DNA of 64,000 nucleotides from Symsagittifera roscoffensis (lineage: Eukaryota > Xenacoelomorpha > Acoela > Convolutidae), in assembly GCF_963678635.1 (NCBI RefSeq), contig NC_087066.1, forward strand, positions 16,799,275 through 16,863,274, written 5' to 3'. Shown here piece after piece: positions 55,850 to 64,000 of the stretch (its first letter is position 1; each line of letters opens with the position of its first letter). A program made the position numbers and the translations under genes. The notes under the pieces were generated by a model, which was given only the letters and a program-made list of their open reading frames with translations, ran no database searches and had not been told where the DNA came from.

Positions 55850-56120
55850 TTTCAAAGAAATTGACAGAAAATTGTGCTCGGGGTGGTTTTTTCTCAAGAC
55901 AAATTTTGTTTTCAAATACCAGTTTTTGGCAGAATTATTTCATAGCATTCAAAGTTGTTTTTTTGCTGAGCTTCAAACCTAAAAAAATATGTCAGACCTG
56001 TGCTCATTTTTCGTTAAGGGGGCTTAAAGATTGCCCGTTTTTTTTAAAACCGATCAATTTTTTCAAACCAAACACTATTCCATAGACCTTAAAAGGGAAT
56101 CATAACATTAGCGCTGGAGA
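55850..56120 (+). repeat. ~0.5 kb interspersed repeat, copy 10 (fragment)
   Basis: Contains GTGCTCGGGGTGG near its start and CCATAGACCTTAAAAGG near its end, with the core deleted. Confidence 0.55.
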
Positions 56121-56454
56121 CCTGGAAGCATATTGTTGTAAAGTTTTAAAGTTACTTTTAGGTCAAATCAGAATGAAGAATGAGGAGTGTCTCCACAAAC
56201 TGTTCATTTTCAGCTAAACATTATTTAAGGTAGCTTCAAGTTTCTTCAAGGGTAGTTTTTAATTCGTCCCTTCACATGAACAAGTAACTGAATTAATAAA
56301 ATGATGAAGCAGCCCGAAAAACTTTGATCGCAGGCAAACCAACAAGTTGTTCTTGCTTAAAATTAATATAAAAAGCAATTTTAAGAACTAGTTGAGTAAC
56401 TAAATAACAATACTTTTTTTACACCGATTCGACTTCCTTTTGTTTTTGTTTTAG

Positions 56455-56707
56455 TTGGGTAAACTTCTGGATTGACCCAAAATGTACCGCGGAGCGAGCG
56501 GGACTGACCATAACTCTGAGCCTAGCCCAGATAGTGTTGCTGGTGGGGACAGCTCAGCGATTCCCTTCAGTCAGTGACTTCAAGATGGTGGACCTTTACC
56601 TGATCGTCTGTTTTCTGTTCCAAGTCGCATGTCTGGTCGAAACTGTTTTGGCTGCAGTGCTTTTCAGAAATGGCGAGAAAGCGAATACGAAGCGAAAACA
56701 TGAAGAG
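56455..56707 (+). CDS. Cys-loop ion channel, M2-M3 exon
   Basis: The acceptor is TTGTTTTAG and the donor GAG|GTTGGC. It encodes WVNFWIDP, the end of M1, then the pore helix M2 beginning TAERAGLTITLSL, the M2-M3 linker FPSVSDFKMVD and M3 (LYLIVCFLFQVACLVE). The linker and M3 resemble anion-type (GABA/glycine-like) subunits. At the selectivity filter, however, the sequence is Ala-Glu-Arg, with Glu at position -1', as in cation-selective channels, not Pro-Ala-Arg. The exon ends in phase 0 with a basic cytoplasmic start. Confidence 0.9.
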
Positions 56708-56990
56708 GTTGGCATGAAATAATACATTTTCTTTATTTAATGACAACGAAGTTAGTCAACAATTAGAAACAATAGTTGGCTAAAAAAAAATTTCCATGCC
56801 CAGCAAAATAAACATGGCATTTAGCATAGGTCTTATAACCTGGAATAAAACAGCGTGTATCTTAGAGATTTATTAATTTTCGTAGAGATCCAGTATTTCA
56901 TTCAATGTTTATGAAAAATAGCTTCAAAAGTTCAGAAAAATAGCTTCAAAAACTATGCAAGTTAATCGTGATGAAGTAATTCCGTTTCAG

Positions 56991-57125
56991 AGGGACAAAG
57001 TTGTTCTGCAACTTCATTCAACTGCAAACAACTCTAAAAATGGATTGACGAGCACTGACCACGAAGATGATGCCGATGAACTGAAGTTCTCCCCTTCCCC
57101 CGAGAAGCACCCACTGGACAACGAG
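56991..57125 (+). CDS. Cys-loop ion channel, M3-M4 cytoplasmic loop exon
   Basis: The acceptor is CCGTTTCAG and the donor GAG|GTGGGT; 45 codons, phase 0 on both sides. The loop is polar and acidic (DHEDDADELK), followed by a Ser/Pro stretch (FSPSPEK). The short loop is within the family's range. It connects in frame to the M4 exon. Confidence 0.8.
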
Positions 57126-57360
57126 GTGGGTATAATTTGAAACCCCAAAACATGAACAAATCCGAAGTTGAAACCAGGCGGACATGAAACAAGTTACTAT
57201 GAAGTTGATTTTTATGGCGTTGAAAAATCATGCACTGAATGATCTAAAACGAAACTTTTCATAAACATTTAATAAAGTTCAACAAAAGGCAGCGAACAAA
57301 TGCGGGACTGATTATTGATGCGTATCTATGGATCCAACTGTTATACTCTGTACTTTATAG

Positions 57361-57450
57361 GTGGACCAAATCAGCCGTATTGTGTTCCCGTCTGCCTTCA
57401 TCCTGTGGAATCTGCTCTTTTTTGGACTCAGCTTTCACTTCGCTAACTAA
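57361..57450 (+). CDS. Cys-loop ion channel, terminal M4 exon
   Basis: The acceptor is CTTTATAG. It encodes VDQISRIVFPSAF followed by the hydrophobic M4 helix and a TAA at 57448-57450. The D-x-I-S-R-x-x-FP pattern before M4 is diagnostic of the family. The protein ends a few residues after M4, as is normal. Confidence 0.9.
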   Translation: MDQISRIVFPSAFILWNLLFFGLSFHFAN

Positions 57451-58389
57451 GCTGAGATCAAAAACAGACTTGCAGTCTTGACAGCCGCTGAAACTAAAAC
57501 ATTTAATCTATACAGTTTAGTTTGTATCTAAACTTTCAGCATTGAAACTATAGCATTTTATATAATTTCGAATTATTATTTTCAATTTGCAATTTTCTTT
57601 TTTGAAATTAACTTTGTCAGATTTCATTCAGAATTTGCTCAATTATGCCAAGACTTTTTGCGGGACAAAGACTGTGCGCGTCAATCTCCACGATTATATA
57701 AAAAACGGTTTTTAAACACTTTAATTAATGAGTATTTTCTCCGGCAAAATAACTCCGGAAATTTGAAAATATAACGATAATTTATAATTTTTTAACAAGC
57801 TTCATCATCGGTAACATCGGTCACAATAAACTGCATAACTCAAAGCAAGCTGCAAAAATGGCCAGTATTTGTCCTTGAGACAAATTGCTCTTTTTAAAGG
57901 TCAGCCTTAATCAAGGCTGAACCAAATTAGAGCGAAAAGACGGTTAAAATAGGTTTTGGGGGGATCGAACCTGGTTACGGAGCATCCCATCAAGTTCGGT
58001 GCATATTCGAGTTCTAGAAAGGAAATGACCTAGTCGGGATTCGAACCGGCGCCGAACCCGCCGGGACGCACCCTGTATACGCTTGGCTACTGTCCCTATT
58101 TGCATTTATATTCTGGTTCAGTTTTATATGCATTTATACTATTGTTTTATATTTGCGCTGCAACAAAGACTTTCCTATTTCTTTAGGGGCTGAAAGCCAG
58201 ACAAAAATTTGTCATCAGAAATAGATTTCTGCAAAAAAATCATATGCTAGTCTTTAATTTATAAAATGTTGATTAGGGCAAGAAGGGGAGGGACTAAAAT
58301 AGGAAGTTTGCTGCTAATTTGAGGTGTTTTTGTTCTGGCGCTTATCCAAACTGGAGATGACCGTTTTTTATTGTTTTTACTACGATAAT
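57451..58389. other. host 3' flank of the receptor gene
   Basis: AT-rich, with no gene apart from the tRNA-like unit at 57961-58097. It separates the receptor stop from the truncated end of the BEL element. Confidence 0.6.
57961..58097 (-). repeat. tRNA-like unit, possible SINE
   Basis: On the minus strand, TAGCCAAGCG (58080-58089) fits a pol III A box and GGTTCGAATCCC (58036-58047) a B box, 33 bases apart. The acceptor and T stems do not pair properly, so it is not a functional tRNA. A second B-box-like GGTTCGATCCC lies at 57961-57971. Confidence 0.55.
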
Positions 58390-58413
58390 AAAACAGTGAT
58401 CCATTGCCAGAGT

Positions 58414-59479
58414 TCATTTACGTGCCACCATATTAGGATTAAGGCCATACGAGTAGTCTCCATTTTCTATGCACAGCCCATGCGAAACTAAATAATATGT
58501 GCCTCTTAAATCATTTAAACTGACAGGATCTAGCGGATCGGAACTAACGGCTGTTATCGGTCTAGCGTTGAGTGATTGCTCAACAAGGCACAGCGTGGTT
58601 CTTAGCACCTCCTCAGTTACTCTTCTGTTGCCTAAGATGTCTTACAAGACGCGCTTAACACTCCGAACTAATCGCTCGCAGGAGCCACCATGGTGCGGTG
58701 CGCTGGGTGGATTGAATTTCCACTTGATCCCTTTCTGAACAAAAACAGCGGGCGCGTGCTTGTTCCAACTCTCAACGCAAGCTAAGAGCTCTTTCTGAGC
58801 GCCAACAAAGTTCGTGCCGTTGTCGGACATGATGGTAGTCGGAGTACCGCGACGTGCGATAAACCGCTCCACGCCCATCACACAAGAGCTTGCGTCGAGC
58901 GAGGGGACCACTTCAATGAGCACCGCTCTAGTGGTGAGACAGGTGAACAAAAAACCCCACCTTTTTTTCCGTACTTCTCCTGATTGGAACTAGGAGCGGC
59001 CGAAAGTAGTCGACACCTGTGTTAGAGAAAGGAGGTTGCTTGTAACCCAGCCTTTCAATGGGCAGATCAGCCATCATATGAGTTATGGTTTGCGCTTTGC
59101 GTTTTCGGCAAGAAACGCAAGTATTTTCAATGTTTCGCAGCAATCATCGCAAATTTAACACAACGTACTTCAAATTAACCACCACACGCATGTAATTCAA
59201 GCCTTGATGGAAATTCCTAACGTGCAAGTGCTGAACCAATAACCGAACAACCGCGTGACGTGCATCAAGTATAATCGGATGCTTGCTATCGAAATCGGAA
59301 TTAACCAAGCGGCTGATGCGCCCAGTCGAGCGAAGAATGCCAGCTGGTCCAATGAACGGCGAATACTTGGCGATCCGACTATTCCTCGTGATAACTTTAC
59401 CGGATCTTAGTAGTTTTAGCTCACTAGGGAATGTTTCACCCTGGGACAGGTAAATGAGCTTCTGTTCAGCAATATCCAT
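58414..59479 (-). pseudogene. BEL/Pao integrase, frameshifted
   Basis: Pieces at 59479-59144 (H2C2-like zinc-binding part with DARHAVVRLLVQHLH), 59143-58928 (NTGVDYFRP with the first catalytic Asp), 58950-58642 (SDNGTNFVGA with the second Asp, HHGGSCERLV with the Glu) and 58608-58414. The last lacks the usual C-terminal region, so the gene is truncated. Frame changes lie near 59144, 58940 and 58630. Confidence 0.85.
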
Positions 59480-59499
59480 TTCAGACGGGTCTGTAATTT

Positions 59500-61422
59500 C
59501 TAATATACACGACCGGAAATGTTAATGGATGGCAGCCATCTTAACAAAAATGCTACTGCGCGTTTGTATTTTACAATTGAATTGAATCTCTCCCATTTTC
59601 CGAAGGGAAGATTTTTTTCTGTCAAAACCTCGACGACGAAATTTGACGAATTTTCCAGACAAATGTCGATATCACATGATGGTCCTTTGAGTCTTATTTT
59701 ATCAATAACCCTTGTATCGGGCTTGAACGGCCAATCAGTTGTTCTCAATATACTAGGTCCATTAACCCAGCTGCTTTCCTTGAGGGCTTTCGAAGAAATC
59801 CCTCGTGTACCGGTATCAGCTGGGTTATCACCGCTAAGTATGTGATGCCACTTATCAGTGGTGGTAGACTCCAGAATCTCACCAGTGCGATTACCAACAA
59901 AAACGGGTAGTTTGCTACAAGAGTGAAGCCACTGAAGAACAGTGTTACTATCTGTCCACATGAAAATATCCGTAACTTTGAAAGTAAGGACTTTCAAAAT
60001 TTCTTCTTTTAAGCGGGTTGCAAGAAGAGCCGCTTGAAACTCTAACTTTGGAATAGAAAGCGCTTTCATAGGCGCGACGCGGGCTTTGCCAAACACAAAG
60101 GCTAATTCGGTCTGATGGGATTTAACAAGTCGCGCACGAAGGAAAGCGACGGCACAGAAAACATCCTGCGAACTATCACCGAACATGTGAAGTTCTATTT
60201 GGTCGAAAGGTTCAGTGAAATAGCTGCGAGGTATTGTCAGAGAACCTAACAAATGAAGGCCTGAGTGCCACTCAAGGAATTGCTTTTTGATTTCCTCTGG
60301 CAGATCATCATCCCATTTTTGACCGCTGATTCGCCAGATATCTTTCAATAGAAGGCGAGCCTTCACGGTATACGGAGCCAATAACCCAATTGGATCAAAA
60401 ACGGAAGAAACAAAAATCAACAGGGTACGCTGAGTGATTGCTTTGTCTAGTGGACGATCAACCCCTCTACTAACGACTAAGGTATCTTTTACGTGATCCC
60501 ACTTAAGACCGAGAACATGCGACGACTGGTCTGGACTCGCACAAATATCTTTAACAGACGAATTGGTCTCACGGTTGTCCGGATCAAGAGCAATTGTTAC
60601 GTCGGGCACGTTGCTGACAAATTTTGTCAGACGAAACCCACCTAGTTTAAGCAACGAGATTAAATCCCTACCTAATTTCAAGGTGTCATCCCTGTTTTGA
60701 AAAGAATCCAGATAATCATCCATATAAAATTTCTGGGTAACAGCCAAAGCAGCTTCGGGTTACTCAGCTTGATTATCCGATGCAGTCTTCTGCAAAGCTA
60801 AATTCGCACAAGTCGGCGAGTCACGAGCACCAAAATTGTGACGCGTATTTTGGTGAACTACCACACTTGATGTGGGGTCCTCCCGCCACAAAAAACGAAG
60901 AGAGGGTTGATCTTCTTCACGGACTCCAACCTGTAAAAACATCCCTTCAATGTCAGCTGAAACGGCGTATTCATGCTGACGGAATCTTGAAAGAACAAAA
61001 ATGAGGTTTTGAAGGAGATCCGGGCCAACCAACAGAGATTTGTTCAAGGAAGCGCCATGACACTTCGATGCCCCATTGAGGACTCGGCGCACCTTACCGG
61101 GTTTATTCGGGTTCAACACCGGGTGATGCGGGAGATACCACTCACGATCGGCTCGTGATTTCGGATCGTGTGCCTTAATGGTTATGACATATCCTTTTTG
61201 TATATCTTCTCTTATTATTTCGGCGTATTTTTCAGGGAGTGACGTATCCTTATCTAGCTTCTTTTCCAAAGACTTTAATTGAGCTAAGGAGGAAAAACAG
61301 TTATTCGGTAAACTATTTTCCTTATCGTTCCAAAGCATTGGTACAATGTACCTCTCACCATCGTGAAAGGTGTCATTTTTCAAAAAAGGATAAAGCGCGT
61401 TTGTCGGCGGCGGAATGGGCAT
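59500..61422 (-). pseudogene. BEL/Pao reverse transcriptase and RNase H
   Basis: One frame with a single TAA at 60760-60762. The first part has the palm region (VRRVLNGASK, SADIEGMFLQV); directly after the stop comes the catalytic YMDDYLDS. RNase H follows with FGDSSQD, KLEFQAA and MWTDSNTV. Only this stop interrupts ~640 codons. The reading frame ends at 59500, just before the integrase zinc-binding part. Confidence 0.9.
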
Positions 61423-62165
61423 CTACCTGCTTGAAGGCTCCATATGACTCCAACTCGTACCAAATTTTAATTTGGTCCGCAAGAGACATGTCTTCGACAA
61501 TACACTTAAAGCAAGACGAGTTCGACTTAAAGGACGGCGGAAACGGACCACTTAAAATCCAATCTATCGGAAGGCGTACGGAGCACGGTGAAATAGAGTC
61601 CTCACCCAGAAGGTACTCAACGGGTCTTATGGCATGATAGAAATCCTGTCCAATAATTATTTCGACGTCCTCATACTTATAATGTCTAGGTTTGATCGGA
61701 GCCAACTGCGGGTACTTTTCCTGTAATTCAAGAATGCTTATGCTATCCGATCCAATACGAATATGATCCTTAACATAAGCTCGAAAAAAAAAACGAAAAT
61801 TCACTATTATTCGTGTCGGCGGAAACTTGAAAACTTACTTGATGAGTTTTCATCACGCTCGTGGAATTGAATCCATTTATGGTGAGGTTAAAGGGAGTGC
61901 CAATCAAATGGAGGCGTTTTACGAGATCGGCGGATACCCATGAGTGCGTGGAAGCACTATCGCAAAGAGCTAGGGCGTTAGTAATTGTCGCATCCGCAGA
62001 GACGGCGAGTGATGCAACTGGCAGGAGGCCTTTAGTTGACTCCTGGCTATGAATATCGCCGACTGCAGCGTTAGTCGAAACATGTTTAGCGTTTGCGTTA
62101 CCTGACGCCGTGGTACTTTTAGTATCCTTGGGAGGAAAAATTTTCTCCGCTGCATGTAAGAGCAC
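61373..62165 (-). pseudogene. BEL/Pao aspartic protease region
   Basis: Frames 62165-61770 and 61804-61373 are offset by a shift in a run of A/T near 61790. The first contains ALCDSASTHSW at the protease active site; the family usually has Asp-Ser/Thr-Gly, so the Gly is replaced by Ala. The second part (IIIGQDFYHAI, LPIDWILSG) matches the conserved region before the reverse transcriptase in BEL elements. Confidence 0.75.
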
Positions 62166-62169
62166 GTTG

Positions 62170-63993
62170 TGTGTGCTTTCACAATCTGGCTTTGGGCACT
62201 TTCTGGCCTTGCTACAATTACGAAAACTGTGATTGCTCTGTAAACACGCAATGCAAAGTTTTTGTTCGGCTACATGTTTTGCTCGCTGCGTAGCGTTTTT
62301 CTCTTTGAATACGGCGCAATTCCAAAGAGCGTTTTGACCTTACATACAGAACATGGAGGGTACTTTGGTTTTTCCTAAGTCTTATTATTTACATTTGCGT
62401 TACTAGCAAACACTTTCGTACCTACTTTTTGCTTAACTGGTTCTCCAGACTTACCCTTAGAATTGATCGTTTTTAGCCTCTCATGACCCTCCGCTTTTTC
62501 TTTAAGCCATTCGTTGAAATCTAGCAGAGTTGGTCTATGCCATTGGCGTCTTACGGTTTGCATTGACCATGCCTCCTTAAGGTTCGAGGGAACCTTACTC
62601 ACAGCTTGATTCAGTAAGTTAACACTTTTCAAGTCGTCGTTAAAAGACAGGGACTTGAATACGGCAACAAGTCCAGAAATTGCAGAGGAAAATCCAATTA
62701 CATTTTCCGAGTTATGCATTTTCAGCGGCGGAAAATAACTCAATTTATCTGGATGAGCCCCTACTACAGCATGCGGCTGCCCGAACTTTCTTTGAAAGTT
62801 GCTAATGCGTCTTTATATAGTACGCCGCTATAGCTATACTCAGCGATTGCGGCTTTTGCTTTACCCACTACGAGCGTTTTCAGATAGGTAAGCTTTTCAT
62901 CGTTACTGAGTATGGCTGAATCGATCGTCGATTTGAATTGCCCAAACCACTCATGCCAATTAAGTGGGTTGCCATCGAACTGGGTCAGCTTCCACTAAGG
63001 GAGATGATCTTTTCGGCTGTGCATGAGTATATGAACCAACTCTCGTATCGAAAGTGGATGCTCGATGTCTGCACCAGGTGAATTACCGGGAGTTGTCTCT
63101 GTGTAACTCGAAGAGTTACTGTGACAATCAGGAACGAACGGTTGATTAGCATGTGAAGAATTTTCAGGCTGTGCAAAGAACACAGTCCCTCCACTTGCAT
63201 AAGGAATAAAATTATTCGGAGGAACAATCGGAGTTACTGCGGAAAAAACAGTTGTCGAAGGAATGTAGTGTTGTTGAGCTGACAATAAAGGGGCAGCAAC
63301 AGCTGGTCTCCACAAATTACTATAAGGATTATAGTGGTCAATTGAAAAGTTATAACTACTAACGGGAACACCCATATGTTGTTGTGATGGGACTACAGGT
63401 GCTTGGTAGCCACCTACTACTGACCCTGTAGTGTAATGACTTAAAAAAATATGATTAACTGCTGTTGATGCAGGAACGAACGGTGCTACACCAGAAAGAA
63501 CATCTGCAGATGTTGTCGGAGCAAAATGATTTTCAGAAGTTATCGGGACTACTGACCCTGTGTTTGGATTGCCTAGCACCGGATGAGTGGACAAAAGAGT
63601 TTGCTGAGGCAAATTATTAGAAACAGGTTGAATGACCTGTTGTAACCCTACTGGATTGTTAACGGAAACCTGCGATCAGACCAAATTTGACAAATTATGT
63701 TGTTGTCCGTGAATGTGGTTACTGTAATACAATCCCGGATCACTAGAAGCTGCCTGGCCATTATTCACTCCTGTAAAACTTGATGAGACCAAGCAATTTG
63801 TTGATGCAGGATAAGTTGCCTCAGGAGCTGTTGAACGAACGTGCTGCTCTTGATTGGGAACTACAACAGCATCAGGCTGATTGTGGTCGACAGATTCGAC
63901 CCAGTGACGCGTACGATCCTTTTGGTCTATTGTTAGTTGTGGAGAGATTCGAGTTAAACCACTTTCCTCAGCATTCTCGCTGATTTCCGACAA
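62170..63993 (-). pseudogene. BEL/Pao gag with zinc knuckle, broken
   Basis: From the 5' side: a Gln/Asn/Pro/Ser-rich N-terminal region (63993-62995, TGA at 63676-63678, TAG at 62995-62997); then, in the same frame, WKLTQFDGNPLNWHEW, the BEL gag (DUF1759-like) motif; then, after a shift near 62800, the frame 62743-62375; and finally C-x2-C...H...C knuckles (LCIACLQSNH, KCPKPDC) at about 62280-62175. The long disordered N-terminal part is not usual for BEL gag and may be lineage-specific. Confidence 0.75.
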
Positions 63994-64000
63994 CTCATCT

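Larger units (their letters stand above)
50700..56454 (+). other. host intron between M1 and M2 exons
   Basis: No receptor coding sequence was seen. It contains repeat B (51372-51770), the 872-bp tandem duplication, a partial repeat B near 53600-53765, and three copies of the ~0.5 kb repeat. A possible minus-strand frame at 50776-51141 has no recognisable motif. Confidence 0.6.
58390..64000 (-). mobile_element. BEL/Pao LTR retrotransposon, degraded and incomplete
   Basis: The order on the minus strand is gag, zinc knuckle, aspartic protease, reverse transcriptase, RNase H, integrase, typical of BEL/Pao. The 5' end is beyond the window. The 3' end breaks off inside the integrase C-terminus near 58400 and no LTR was recognised. 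Several stops and frameshifts make it inactive as read. Confidence 0.9.

Noticed and set aside
58031-58097. Functional tRNA gene
   Set aside because: A and B boxes fit but acceptor and T stems do not pair.
58200-58400. 3' LTR of the BEL element
   Set aside because: No polypurine tract, TG...CA ends or matching copy in the window; the integrase is already truncated here.

Overview
The window is nuclear DNA of an invertebrate-type animal. Genes have GT-AG introns, the DNA is AT-rich with many homopolymers and simple repeats, and it carries two Polinton/Maverick elements, a BEL/Pao retrotransposon and the exons of a host Cys-loop receptor gene. I cannot name the species from the sequence.

Layout. 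(1) 1-11527 is the polymerase-end part of one Polinton (Pol-1); its other end lies left of the window. (2) 11528-21178 is host DNA with interspersed repeats. (3) 21179-57450 is a host pentameric ligand-gated ion channel gene on the + strand. Its exons are at 21179-21406 (signal peptide and N-terminal ligand-binding strands), 45751-45912, 50565-50699 (pre-M1/M1), 56455-56707 (M2/M3), 56991-57125 (loop) and 57361-57450 (M4 and stop). (4) A complete 20.2 kb Polinton (Pol-2, 24260-44427) sits in the first visible intron. It lies between inverted terminal repeats made of a G/C run plus a 29-bp minisatellite, and is flanked by a ~154-bp direct repeat. (5) 58390-64000 is a degraded BEL/Pao element on the minus strand.

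Pol-2 has the full virus-like Polinton gene set. On the minus strand is a zinc-finger, protein-primed type B DNA polymerase with one intron. On the plus strand are the packaging ATPase, integrase, penton-like protein, a protein-VI-like basic protein, the double jelly-roll capsid protein and an adenain-type protease, as well as a small membrane protein and two Polinton proteins of unknown function. Between the polymerase and the ATPase, both elements carry a cassette of seven small genes that are not standard Polinton genes. One has a possible HUH (His-Tyr-His) nuclease motif, one a PC4-like pattern and one a DEDD-exonuclease-like pattern; two are paralogues of each other.

Pol-1 and Pol-2 are inverted relative to each other. 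They are nearly identical over the accessory cassette and the adjoining non-coding block (1-5868 against 30330-37290), then change abruptly to clearly diverged polymerase genes and ends. This suggests module exchange between Polinton lineages. In both elements the polymerase is interrupted by frameshifts or stops, and Pol-2's integrase has one frameshift, but the Pol-2 capsid, penton, ATPase and protease frames are open. Many of the frameshifts lie in A or T runs, so assembly error is a serious alternative to real decay.

The host DNA holds at least ten copies of an unclassified ~0.5 kb repeat with a conserved CpG-rich core, (CA)n and (CAA)n arrays, an 872-bp near-perfect tandem duplication, a 200-N assembly gap, and a tRNA-like unit just downstream of the receptor gene.
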